NCBI RefSeq assembly: GCF_018494065.1
Contig: NZ_JABBFR010000014.1
Location: 25,417 to 89,416, forward strand
Direction: 5' to 3'
Origin: Rosenbergiella gaditana
GTDB lineage: Bacteria; Pseudomonadota; Gammaproteobacteria; Enterobacterales; Enterobacteriaceae
Length of the DNA stretch: 64,000 nucleotides
Shown here: positions 10,709 through 19,455 of the stretch, in pieces
How positions within the stretch are numbered: position 1 is the stretch's first letter
Layout of the letters: the number at the start of each line of letters is the position of its first letter
Notes under the pieces: generated by a model
Database searches by the model: none
What the model was told of the DNA's origin: nothing
What the model saw: the letters and a program-made list of their open reading frames with translations, nothing else
Made by a program: the position numbers and the translations under genes

Positions 10709-10785
10709 GCGCACGGATACCTCCTCTCTTATGACATAGGCGACTAGGCTAAAAGGACTTACTCTTACGCTTAGGAGCTTATGTT

Positions 10786-12945
10786 ATGTCTTTCCCATGG
10801 CAAAAACCTGGCTTAAATGCCGATCAACAAGCTGCAGCGGTTGTCGCCGCAATGACTACTGATGAAAAGTTTGCTTGGCTCTCTGGGCCGATGGCCATTC
10901 CGTTAAAAAAAGACGATAAACTGCCGCCAGAGGCAATAGGATCAGCCGCTTACTATCCGGCTATTCCTCGCCTGGGGATCCCAGCCTTACAACAGAGTGA
11001 TGCCAGTTTAGGGGTCAGTGCATTGGGGGGAATTCGTTCTGGTGATCACGCTACCGCTCTTGCTAGTAGCTTAGCGTTAGGGGCTTCTTTCGATCCAGAA
11101 CTGGCAGAAGCCACGGGGGAGATGCTTGGGCGCGAGGCTTTTAACAAAGGATTCAATGTTCAACTTGCCGGTGGAGCTAACCTTATTCGCGAGCCTCGCG
11201 GTGGACGTAACTTCGAATATATTTCCGAAGATCCTCTGCTGACTGGCGTGATAGCGGGGCACAGTGTGCGCGGTATTCAATCTCAACATGTGGTGTCGAC
11301 CGTTAAACACTTCGCAGTCAATGCCCAAGAAACCGGGAGAGTGGTTGCTGACTCAAGAATAAGTGAGTCCGCACTACGTGAATCTGATCTCTTAGCCTTT
11401 GAACTGGCCATCGATATCGGTAAACCCGGCGCAGTTATGCCAGGGTATAATCTGGTTAATGGCGATTGGGCCTCTGAAAATCATTTTCTGTTATCGCAGG
11501 TGTTAAAAGGTGATTGGCAGTATCCGGGATGGGTGATGTCTGATTGGGGAGCGACACACTCCGCGACGAAAGCTGTACTGGCTGGGTTGGATGTCCAATC
11601 GGGTGCGAATCTCGATGAATGTGTGTGGTTCGATCAACCTCTACGCGATGCCATTACGCAAGGCGAGATCGTCCCGGCGCAGATTGATCAGATGATCAAG
11701 CGGATCCTCCGTAGCCTATTTGCCTGCGGAGCCATCCAACATCCCGCTCAACGCGGTAATAACCTCGACTATAGTTGGCATCAATTGATCGCCCAACGTG
11801 CAGCGGAACAAGGCATCGTCTTACTGAAAAACCAACAAAATATTCTCCCCCTGCCGCCCGAGCTAACCCGCATTACGGTAATAGGCGCCCATGCCGATAA
11901 AGGCGTGTTAGCGGGAGGTGGCTCATCGGCGGTGACTCCACAAGGCAGCTTACAGCAAGAAGGCGTCGATTTTATGGGGATACAAACCCCCAAAGTCTAT
12001 CACCCCAGCTCACCCTTGGCGGCTATTCGCCGTAATTCACTGGCTAAACAGGTTGATTATGTATCGGGAGTATCGATCGAAGAGGCACTCGATACCGCCC
12101 AAGGCAGTGATGCTGTGATTATTTTCGCCGAGGAGTGGCGTTCGGAAGCACTCGATGCCCAAGGCTTGGATCTTGATGATCACCAAAACCAGTTAATTGA
12201 GACCTTATCCGCCGCCCACCCAAAAGTAGTGGTAGTGCTAGAAACCGGGGGAGCAGTGACCTTGCCTTGGCTTGATAAAGTACCCGCTCTACTGGAAGCG
12301 TGGTATCCCGGTTCGGGGGGTGGGGAAGCCATTGCCGGTGTATTATTTGGTCGAGTAAACCCTGCAGGACGCTTACCGATCACCTTCCCGGCCAGCGAAC
12401 AACAATTGCCTCATCCTGATCAAATCGATCCCAGCACCACAACCTCTTTACCCGGCGTTAAAGTAAAAGGTGAGATCTTTACGATCGATTACGACGTCGA
12501 GGGGGCGGATGTTGGCTATCGCTGGTATGAACGTCAACGCTATAAGCCATTGTTTCCCTTTGGTTTTGGCCTTTCTTATACGCAATTTAGCTATGAGGAT
12601 TTGCAGCTTTGCCAGACCTCAGGCGAAATAACCGCTAGCCTAACTTTAACCAACTGTGGTGAACGAAGTGGCAGTGACGTGGTACAGCTCTATCTGCGCC
12701 CAACATCAGGACGTTATCCTTCGCGCTTAGTGGCCTTTCGTAAAATCACCTTGGCACCGGACGAGGCACAACGTATCAGTTTACGTATTGAGCCGCGCGT
12801 GGTGGCGCAATGGCAGAGTGCACAACAGTACTGGTCGATTGCCGGAGAAGAATACGAGATCTACCAAGCCACCGATGCGCTCACGCCAGTACTCAGCGGT
12901 AAGCTGACTCTTGCTGCGCAGACCTTTGGTTATCCGCTTTGTTAA
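10786..12945 (+). CDS. Glycoside hydrolase family 3, beta-glucosidase-like
   Basis: A 719-residue GH3 enzyme with the (beta/alpha)8 domain, the alpha/beta sandwich and a C-terminal fibronectin III-like domain (LTNCGERSGSDVVQLYLRP). The nucleophile Asp is in VMSDWGATHS (about residue 253). The substrate-binding KHF.N.QE.GR motif is present, as is the GGGSSAVTPQG loop. There is no signal peptide, so it should act in the cytosol on imported beta-glucosides or short oligosaccharides. It lies 77 bp after the Cbl-type gene, a separate transcription unit most likely. Exact sugar specificity cannot be assigned from sequence. Confidence 0.88.
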   Translation: MSFPWQKPGLNADQQAAAVVAAMTTDEKFAWLSGPMAIPLKKDDKLPPEAIGSAAYYPAIPRLGIPALQQSDASLGVSALGGIRSGDHATALASSLALGASFDPELAEATGEMLGREAFNKGFNVQLAGGANLIREPRGGRNFEYISEDPLLTGVIAGHSVRGIQSQHVVSTVKHFAVNAQETGRVVADSRISESALRESDLLAFELAIDIGKPGAVMPGYNLVNGDWASENHFLLSQVLKGDWQYPGWVMSDWGATHSATKAVLAGLDVQSGANLDECVWFDQPLRDAITQGEIVPAQIDQMIKRILRSLFACGAIQHPAQRGNNLDYSWHQLIAQRAAEQGIVLLKNQQNILPLPPELTRITVIGAHADKGVLAGGGSSAVTPQGSLQQEGVDFMGIQTPKVYHPSSPLAAIRRNSLAKQVDYVSGVSIEEALDTAQGSDAVIIFAEEWRSEALDAQGLDLDDHQNQLIETLSAAHPKVVVVLETGGAVTLPWLDKVPALLEAWYPGSGGGEAIAGVLFGRVNPAGRLPITFPASEQQLPHPDQIDPSTTTSLPGVKVKGEIFTIDYDVEGADVGYRWYERQRYKPLFPFGFGLSYTQFSYEDLQLCQTSGEITASLTLTNCGERSGSDVVQLYLRPTSGRYPSRLVAFRKITLAPDEAQRISLRIEPRVVAQWQSAQQYWSIAGEEYEIYQATDALTPVLSGKLTLAAQTFGYPLC

Positions 12946-12956
12946 AGTGAGTGGCT

Positions 12957-13007
12957 CGGTCTGCCAACCTCTATTATGAGGTCGCAGACCGTAAAAACGG
13001 TTTTACG
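12957..13007 (+). terminator. Strong stem-loops after the GH3 gene
   Basis: CGGTCTGC (12957-12964) pairs with GCAGACCG (12984-12991), with an inner ACCTC/GAGGT extension around a TATTAT loop. A second stem CGTAAAA / TTTTACG follows at 12990-13007. The first lacks a T run; together they probably stop GH3 transcription. Confidence 0.65.
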
Positions 13008-13073
13008 TCATTAATCTGTCATCTTTGTGCGGCAAGCTAGCGGGAGTCATCGGCATATTGAAGAGGTTTACCT

Positions 13074-13214
13074 ATGAGCGATTATGATTACGATCTTTAT
13101 GAGACGCTGTTTGCCACCCGTCAACGCCCTTTTCCTGAAGAATCGAGCGCGGCTGTACCTCGACGCCATATCCCTGACGAGGGGGAGTACCATGAGCTGC
13201 AATTTAATGATTAA
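13074..13214 (+). CDS. Small acidic protein, 46 residues, unknown
   Basis: A complete ORF (MSDYDYDLYETLFATRQR... ELQFND) with AAGAGG 8 nt before the ATG. It begins 66 bp after the GH3 terminator and converges with hmuV. Tyr- and Asp-rich N-terminus, a central proline/arginine-rich stretch and an acidic C-terminus; no membrane helix or signal peptide. I do not recognise it. The good ribosome-binding site and the fit in an otherwise empty gap support coding, but without comparison to relatives this remains a candidate. Confidence 0.55.
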   Translation: MSDYDYDLYETLFATRQRPFPEESSAAVPRRHIPDEGEYHELQFND

Positions 13215-13218
13215 GTCA

Positions 13219-13998
13219 TTACTTATTCAATAAAACGATTGGATGGGAAGACGAGGCAGGCTGAATGACGCTTAATTCAGCCTGATACCAAGCGGTTAAT
13301 TGCGATTCGGTAAGTACCTGCTGTACCGAACCGTCAGCCACCAATGTCCCCTGCTGCATGACCACAATCCTGTCTGACCAGGTTGCCGCCAAATTGACAT
13401 CATGCAGTATCGCGCAGACCATTAGCTTTCCGCCTCGCGTTAATCGATGAAGTAAACGCAACAAATGTTGTTGGTGATAGAGATCTAAAGCCGAGGTTGG
13501 CTCATCAAGAAATAACCACCCCTCCGGTTCCTTATCTTTCCATAATTGTGCCAATACCCGCGCCAACTGAATTTGCTGCTGCTCCCCACCTGACAGGGTT
13601 GCGTAATAACGATCACGGAGCGCTTGGCAACCGATCAGCGACACGACTTGATCCAAGATCGTACGTTGTCGTCGGATAGCGTACTGACTGATCCCCAACA
13701 AGATCACCTCTTCAGCCGACATAGCAAAGGCTAACTGATTATGTTGGCGCATAACGGCTCGTTGCCCAGCGAGTTGCCGTCTGTCCCAATGTGCATACGG
13801 CTTGCCAGCCAACAAACACTCTCCATTTGTTGCACCGAGAAAACCCGTTAATAAGCGTAATAGCGTCGACTTTCCTGCGCCATTCGGGCCCATTATGGTG
13901 ACAAATTCGCCAAGTTTAAGATCGAGATCTAGGGGGTTAATTAAGGTCTGCGATCCGATTCGCAGTTCGAGTTGCCTAGCGGTAAGCGTTTTAAGCAT
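13219..13998 (-). CDS. hmuV: Hemin ABC transporter ATP-binding protein HmuV
   Basis: A 259-residue ABC ATPase. Walker A GPNGAGKSTLL near residue 36, signature LSGGEQQQIQLARVLAQL near 135, Walker B WLFLDEPTSALD near 165, switch His in ILHDVNLAA. It energises import of heme from HmuT through HmuU. It is the last gene of hmuRSTUV and overlaps the hmuU 3' end by 8 bp, so translation is coupled. Confidence 0.93.
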   Translation of the reverse strand: MLKTLTARQLELRIGSQTLINPLDLDLKLGEFVTIMGPNGAGKSTLLRLLTGFLGATNGECLLAGKPYAHWDRRQLAGQRAVMRQHNQLAFAMSAEEVILLGISQYAIRRQRTILDQVVSLIGCQALRDRYYATLSGGEQQQIQLARVLAQLWKDKEPEGWLFLDEPTSALDLYHQQHLLRLLHRLTRGGKLMVCAILHDVNLAATWSDRIVVMQQGTLVADGSVQQVLTESQLTAWYQAELSVIQPASSSHPIVLLNK

Positions 13999-14995
13999 AA
14001 CTGGCCTGTAAGCGTTTAAGGATCAACATAAAAAACCACGGTGCGCCCAGCAAACTGGTCAGCAAGCCTACGGGCATTTCGGCAGGTTGGACTAGGGTTC
14101 GTGCCAAGGTATCTGACAGGAGTAACAGTAACGCACCGACAATTATCGCCCCAGGCAATAACCAGCGATGATCGCTGCCAAACATCATTCTCACCAGATG
14201 CGGGATCACTAAACCGATAAAACCAATTATACCGGTGAAAGAGACGGCGGTTCCGACCAATAAGGCGTTACCGATTAATAAACACTGCTGAGTGCGTAAC
14301 ACATCTAACCCGCTGTAAAAGGCATCCTCTTCACCCAATTGTAAGAGGTTTAGCGCACGTGCAGAGCGCAAAAGTAAAACAGAGGTGGGAAGGATGATGA
14401 TCGCACAAAGCCCAACCACTGGCCATTGGGCTTGAGCCAAGGATCCCATGCCCCAGAGTGAAAGCTGGCGTAGCTGTTGATCATTACTCAGCCACGACAG
14501 TTCGCCGATCAGCGATCCAGAGAGTGCATTGATCGCGATCCCTAAAAGCAATAACCGTGATAGCTGTCCTTGGCTGACCTTGTTTAATTGAAAGATTAAC
14601 GCCGTCACTAATAAGCTACCGATAAAGGCCGCAATCACCGGCAACCATAAACTGGCGAAGAGCGGTAATTGCAGCGGCAGGAGTAAAGCCAAAGCCACCA
14701 TAAGGCCTGCACCACTGCTAATGCCCAATAGCCCAGGATCGGCAAGAGGGTTACGAAAAAGCCCCTGCATAATGGTTCCGGATACTGCTAGCGCGGCGCC
14801 AATCAGTAGTGCCAGCAGAACCCGAGGAACACGAATCGTTAACCACACTTGCCACACAATACTGTCGAGCGGCTGCTGCCAAATTTCCGTCAACGAGAGT
14901 TTCATCGCCCCTAGCTGAGTCGCCGCAATAGCACTGATAACCAGTAAGGCGATAAACAGTAGCAGCCTAGTCTGGCGGCTAAGGCTGACGCGCAT
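13991..14995 (-). CDS. hmuU: Hemin ABC transporter permease HmuU
   Basis: A FecCD/BtuC-family permease of 334 residues with about ten membrane helices (for example LLLFIALLVISAIAATQLG at the N-terminus and LLGISSGAGLMVALALLL). The start is placed at the ATG at 14995 (MRVSLSRQTR), which overlaps the hmuT end by 17 bp and gives the family's length. Two upstream in-frame starts inside hmuT (15010, 15052) are less likely. It moves heme across the inner membrane as a dimer with HmuV. Confidence 0.9.
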   Translation of the reverse strand: MRVSLSRQTRLLLFIALLVISAIAATQLGAMKLSLTEIWQQPLDSIVWQVWLTIRVPRVLLALLIGAALAVSGTIMQGLFRNPLADPGLLGISSGAGLMVALALLLPLQLPLFASLWLPVIAAFIGSLLVTALIFQLNKVSQGQLSRLLLLGIAINALSGSLIGELSWLSNDQQLRQLSLWGMGSLAQAQWPVVGLCAIIILPTSVLLLRSARALNLLQLGEEDAFYSGLDVLRTQQCLLIGNALLVGTAVSFTGIIGFIGLVIPHLVRMMFGSDHRWLLPGAIIVGALLLLLSDTLARTLVQPAEMPVGLLTSLLGAPWFFMLILKRLQASYA

Positions 14996-15812
14996 AGCTG
15001 CCTGCCACATCTTGACGAAGTTTGAGGATAGCCTGTGGGGTGTCGATCCCAAAACCTAACAGGGCCATTTGGTCGATCACCACGACACGATGGGCTTTGC
15101 CTGCAGGAGTTAAGGCTAAACCGGGTAGCTTCCATAGCTGACTCGCTCCCCCCATCTGCTGGAGCGAGTGCTGGTCTATGACGACGACCTCAGGCGCTGC
15201 GGCGATCACACCTTCTTGCGACATCGGCTGATAGTGTGCCACCTGCCCCATCACATTGGTCAGTCCAGCGCTACGTAAGGCGACATCAGCGGCAGTCTCT
15301 TTGCCTGCAATCAAGCTTTGCATACCGTGATTGGCCATAATATAAAGCGCCTTATGACTGATCCCGGTGGACGCTTGATTAAGCGCGCTTACCTGTTGTG
15401 CTAATCGCTGCAATATAGGCTGCGCTTGAGCGGTTTTACCTAACGCTTGTGCGAGCGTGCTGACCTTTACCCTAATCATCGAGAGCTGTGGCTGCGCAGG
15501 GACAGTCACCACTTTTACGCCGACTTTTTCGATTTGCTGGAAGACCTGAGAAGGTTGTGCCTGTGCATTGGTCAGTACCAAAGTAGGCTTGAGCGCCAAT
15601 ATTCCTTCATTGTTTAACTGGCGCATATATCCAATATCGGGAAGCTTAAGGCTCGCATCAGGACGCTGACTGGTTGTGTCACGCCCCACCAATTGGTCGC
15701 CACTGCCCAGCGCATAAATAATCTCGGTCACATCGCCGCCTATAGAGACTAACCGTTGTGCAGCCGTCACAGGCAGCGTGGATAAGCAGAGTAACAATAC
15801 GGCGAATTTCAT
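14979..15812 (-). CDS. hmuT: Periplasmic hemin-binding protein HmuT
   Basis: A 277-residue class III (BtuF/FhuD-like) binding protein. The signal peptide MKFAVLLLCLSTLPVTAA is followed by RLVSIGGDVTEIIYALG, the family's N-terminal lobe start. It carries heme from the outer-membrane receptor to HmuUV in the periplasm. The ATG shares a base with the hmuS stop (TAATG), so the two are coupled. Confidence 0.9.
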   Translation of the reverse strand: MKFAVLLLCLSTLPVTAAQRLVSIGGDVTEIIYALGSGDQLVGRDTTSQRPDASLKLPDIGYMRQLNNEGILALKPTLVLTNAQAQPSQVFQQIEKVGVKVVTVPAQPQLSMIRVKVSTLAQALGKTAQAQPILQRLAQQVSALNQASTGISHKALYIMANHGMQSLIAGKETAADVALRSAGLTNVMGQVAHYQPMSQEGVIAAAPEVVVIDQHSLQQMGGASQLWKLPGLALTPAGKAHRVVVIDQMALLGFGIDTPQAILKLRQDVAGSYARQP

Positions 15813-16837
15813 TAGCAGAGTTCTCCGGCTAATTCCTCAAGCTGTTGACGCCAGAGGCTTTGTTCCAGCTGCCCTTCCGTACGTTGTCCATAGAGTTGGG
15901 CGATTTGCGTGCCATCTTCGGCAAACAGCTCTAGGCTGGTGACGTGACCGTCGGCGGTAGGCTTACGGGTGATCCAGGTTTCAGCGATTTTCCTATCTTG
16001 GAGATGCAAGGTAAAATTATCGTTAAAGATATTGAGCCAGCCTTTCATCTCTGTCACTTTCGCTAAGCGGCCAGTAAATATTTGTGTGCAGCCACGATTC
16101 CCGACAAAAATCATGATCTCGTTTTGCTGCTGCTGTACGCGCTCAAGTAATAGTGCAATGCTCTCGTTACTGACTTGGTGTGCGAGCTCATCGCTGACCA
16201 GCGTGAAGGCTTGTTGACGGGTAAGCTGATGACGACGCAGTAATTGGAAAAATTGGTGCACGTCGGTCATCGCTCGCCACTCTTGCTCCACTGTTTGTGG
16301 GTCACTGCTACCGGTTTGCTTGACCGCAGATGGCGGCTGTAATGCGAGGCTGGAAGGTGTCGCTTGCTGCCACTGATCGATCAGTGCTTGCCACGCGATA
16401 CTGTCTGTTTGTGCTGTGACATAAATTTTAACGACCGCTTCGCCTTGAACATCGAAGATTTGCAGGCTTTTACGTTCACCCGAAGCACTCAGCTCCGTTA
16501 AGGCAAAAACGCTATGCCATTGCTTGGGGAAGAAACGTTGATCAAGGGCTCGTGGGTTTAATACTAAGCCAGCATGTTGGCCAAAGTGCACGTTCTCGTA
16601 ACGTCCAATGTGCTCATGTACCGCGTAATCGTTACGAACCAAACTTTTGATCTCGCCAACCACAGCTAATCCGTTAAGTAGAGCTTCAAATTTGGGTTGT
16701 AACGATAGTGCATCGTGACCGCAACGAATCAAGGTTAATTCAGCTTCACTGATCGCCATCATTGCCGCGAGATCACGGACATACAGGTGCGGGTGTTCCG
16801 TTTTTAACGCTAAATAATCAAGATACTGTTTATTCAT
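15812..16837 (-). CDS. hmuS: Hemin-degrading / heme-trafficking protein HmuS
   Basis: A 341-residue cytoplasmic protein of the HemS/HmuS/ChuS family with the expected two-repeat organisation. It binds imported heme and either degrades or passes it on. Typical stretches include the FEALLNGLAVVGEIKSLVRNDYAVHE region near residue 70 and the second-repeat MIFVGNRGCTQIFTG near 245. It lies 43 bp downstream of hmuR within the same operon. Confidence 0.9.
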   Translation of the reverse strand: MNKQYLDYLALKTEHPHLYVRDLAAMMAISEAELTLIRCGHDALSLQPKFEALLNGLAVVGEIKSLVRNDYAVHEHIGRYENVHFGQHAGLVLNPRALDQRFFPKQWHSVFALTELSASGERKSLQIFDVQGEAVVKIYVTAQTDSIAWQALIDQWQQATPSSLALQPPSAVKQTGSSDPQTVEQEWRAMTDVHQFFQLLRRHQLTRQQAFTLVSDELAHQVSNESIALLLERVQQQQNEIMIFVGNRGCTQIFTGRLAKVTEMKGWLNIFNDNFTLHLQDRKIAETWITRKPTADGHVTSLELFAEDGTQIAQLYGQRTEGQLEQSLWRQQLEELAGELC

Positions 16838-16856
16838 CGGTTACGTCCTCGATAAC

Positions 16857-16874
16857 GCCCCAGCGAACCGGGGC
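16857..16874 (-). promoter_or_regulatory. Intercistronic hairpin hmuR-hmuS
   Basis: GCCCC / GGGGC stem with an 8-nt loop in the 43-bp hmuR-hmuS gap, without a T run on the transcribed strand. It may lower expression of hmuSTUV relative to the receptor; this is inferred only. Confidence 0.4.
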
Positions 16875-16880
16875 TGAAAA

Positions 16881-19235
16881 TTAGAAATCAATATTTAAGC
16901 CAAGTTGGAAGGTTCTTCCCGGCATAGTCGCTAGCGCGATATCCGCTTGATGCTGGGCATTATCGGTCGTTAAATCACGGCTACTCAAATAATCCCAATA
17001 TTTACGGTTGGTCAGGTTATAAACACCACCACTCAGTTTCACCGTTGGTGTGACTCGCCAGTAAGCCGTCATATCCACCATGCCATAGCCAGGGATACGC
17101 AGATATTTACTGTTATCACTCTCTGTCGCACGATCGTTCGTCGTCGTATCACGGGTGGTTTGTTTCGCCTGTTTCCCCTTCACAAAAGTCGCCGTGACTG
17201 CCGCACCATAGCGTTGCGCCGGATCATCCCAGGCGACACCTATTACCGCTTTCATTGGTGCAACACTGTCTACATCGATATATTTATCGCCTTGCAGTGA
17301 AGATTTAGACATTCCTTTGGTGTACCCCAGAGCAAAACTTGTGCTTAAGCCACTCACCGTAGGGAACCATTCTCCATAATGAATTTTAGTCGTCAGCTCA
17401 CCACCATAAATAAAGGCCTTATCACGATTTTCTGCTTGGAAAACGGTATAAATATTGGACGGTACATGGGTAAATTTGCTCGGTGAGCCGCTGCGTGTAT
17501 AACGGTTATAGGCGATAAAATTATCGTAATCGTTATAGAACATCGACCCCTGGATATCGATTCCCGGTAGGGCTTGCCCCTTTATGCCCCACTCCAAGTC
17601 ATTACTGGTCTCGGTCTTAAGGGAGTTGTTGCCAATCAAGGCATATTGTTGCGTACCGGCATAGCTTGAGCCTAAATTCCATGAACCGTAAAGCTGGCTC
17701 GCTTCTGGGAATTGCGCCCCCCGTTGGTAACGAATGTAGGTTAATAATTGCGGCGTCAGCGAGTATTCAAGGCCCAGCGACGGTAAGAGTTGTGTATCAC
17801 TTTGGCGACTATAGAGCGTCGAAACACTCTCTTCGGTCAATACGCTGCTTCCAGCCGCTAAGCTGCCAAGATTACGGGGCTTATTTTTCATGTAGGTAGC
17901 ACGGATACCGGGGGTGATCGCCACATGATGTCCCTGCCAGTCACCATTGATTTTATCCTCAATGAAACCGCCGAGTGTGGTCGTTTGGCTGTCCGCTTGC
18001 GGTTGCATCACACGGAAATACACCAGGGGTGCCGGAGATTGAGAAAAGGGTCGTTCAGTCCGTGTCATCTCACCATTTAAGCCAGCACGAATATCATGAC
18101 GCCCAATCGTTTTTGCCAGTTCCGACGAAAAACCAAATTTATTGGTATTAAAATCAGACAGCGTTCGGGTCGGCATTAACATGTCACTCGGACCGAAAGT
18201 ATTATCGTGCGCTTGTGTCTTCTGCCAATAAATACGGCTAGTTAACTGGTCCACCCACTGATTCAGCGGCGTATACTCATCTTGTAAGGCGACACCAAAG
18301 CGACGCGTCTGGCTCGACTGTTGGCTGGTCCCTATAACGTCCTTTCCTGATGAGTCCCACGTATCAAAGTGGGTATGGCTACTTTTTTGGTAGTAATTTC
18401 CACTGGTCGTCAGTTTATGTTCATCGTTTGGCTGCCAAATAGTGCTGGCAGCAAAGGCATCAGAATGCCAATTTTCTGGCCAAGCTTGATTCTTGCCTTG
18501 AGTCCTCGTCTCTTGCCCGTCACGTCGGCTATAAACAAAAATGCCTCGCAAAGCGTCATCGCCTGCCGCGGCGGTGATTCCATTATGCCAAGCACGATTT
18601 GCCGAGTCGTAATCAGTTTGGTAGCCGAAATAGTGTTGGCGCGAGGGAGATAAGTAATCATCAGCAGACTTTGAGTGGAAGGCCACTAGCCCACCCATCG
18701 CGGTATTCGGCTGCGACACAGCAGTCGCTCCAGCTTCAATATCCATCTGGCTTAAAAGATAAGGATCAATGTAGTCACGGCCAATACCAAAGCTATTCAC
18801 CCCCGTTCGCCCAGCATAAGGCCGTCCAGTCGCTTGTGGCATCGATACCCCATCGACATCAATCCCCACACGGTTATTTTCTAAACCACGGATGTTGTAG
18901 CCGGTATATCCGCTGCGATCAAAGCCACTTTTTCCACTTCCTGACCCACCGCTGCTCCCCGTCGCACTGACCAAGGGTTGATAGCGCATGAGCGTACCAA
19001 AATCGTTAGAACCATTTTTTTGCATCTGCTGGGCACTGACGACCACTTTGTTATTGGCCTCAATTTTCGGCGTCGCACCGGTCACCACTAACGTATCGCG
19101 CTGTTTGGTTTGACCCGCGAGTGGAAGGTTGTCGGCTGCCGCCGTATAGCAGTAAAGACTACTGAGGCTAAGCGCCAAAACAGATAAGCAAGGACGAGTA
19201 GGTATGAGCATTACAGTCTGAGAGAGTTTACGCAT
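16881..19235 (-). CDS. hmuR: TonB-dependent outer-membrane heme receptor (HmuR-like)
   Basis: About 784 residues if started at the ATG at 19235 (MRKLSQTVML). An in-frame TTG at 19271 is the alternative but has no ribosome-binding site. After the signal peptide comes the TonB box (DTLVVTG), the plug domain (YNIRGLENNRVGIDVDGV) and a 22-strand-type barrel ending in a C-terminal aromatic (LNIDF). Together with HmuSTUV it imports heme. It is longer than Yersinia HmuR (about 676), and the usual FRAP and NPNL motifs are replaced by AQFPEASQLYG and GNNSLKTETS. It may therefore belong to a different heme/hemoprotein receptor subgroup. Confidence 0.85.
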   Translation of the reverse strand: MRKLSQTVMLIPTRPCLSVLALSLSSLYCYTAAADNLPLAGQTKQRDTLVVTGATPKIEANNKVVVSAQQMQKNGSNDFGTLMRYQPLVSATGSSGGSGSGKSGFDRSGYTGYNIRGLENNRVGIDVDGVSMPQATGRPYAGRTGVNSFGIGRDYIDPYLLSQMDIEAGATAVSQPNTAMGGLVAFHSKSADDYLSPSRQHYFGYQTDYDSANRAWHNGITAAAGDDALRGIFVYSRRDGQETRTQGKNQAWPENWHSDAFAASTIWQPNDEHKLTTSGNYYQKSSHTHFDTWDSSGKDVIGTSQQSSQTRRFGVALQDEYTPLNQWVDQLTSRIYWQKTQAHDNTFGPSDMLMPTRTLSDFNTNKFGFSSELAKTIGRHDIRAGLNGEMTRTERPFSQSPAPLVYFRVMQPQADSQTTTLGGFIEDKINGDWQGHHVAITPGIRATYMKNKPRNLGSLAAGSSVLTEESVSTLYSRQSDTQLLPSLGLEYSLTPQLLTYIRYQRGAQFPEASQLYGSWNLGSSYAGTQQYALIGNNSLKTETSNDLEWGIKGQALPGIDIQGSMFYNDYDNFIAYNRYTRSGSPSKFTHVPSNIYTVFQAENRDKAFIYGGELTTKIHYGEWFPTVSGLSTSFALGYTKGMSKSSLQGDKYIDVDSVAPMKAVIGVAWDDPAQRYGAAVTATFVKGKQAKQTTRDTTTNDRATESDNSKYLRIPGYGMVDMTAYWRVTPTVKLSGGVYNLTNRKYWDYLSSRDLTTDNAQHQADIALATMPGRTFQLGLNIDF

Positions 19236-19327
19236 AGAGCTGTGTATTCCTAAAGGTGCGGCAATTCGCAAAAGGTGACAAATAACTAGTATTAACGGCC
19301 TTTATTTTATTGAATACGAATCTATAT

Positions 19328-19346
19328 TATAATGATAATTATTACC
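19328..19346 (-). promoter_or_regulatory. Fur box upstream of hmuRSTUV
   Basis: TATAATGATAATTATTACC matches 16 of 19 positions of the Fur consensus. It lies about 95-110 bp upstream of the hmuR ATG, in an AT-rich promoter region. Fur-Fe2+ should repress the heme operon when iron is sufficient. Confidence 0.9.
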
Positions 19347-19455
19347 AATATCATTTGATATAAGGGTTAACTTTTTTTATTCTTTATCCTTTGCTTACAT
19401 CGCCTTGGCGCAGTGCTACAGTAAGTGAATCGATACTATTTATCCTGGAGGCTCT

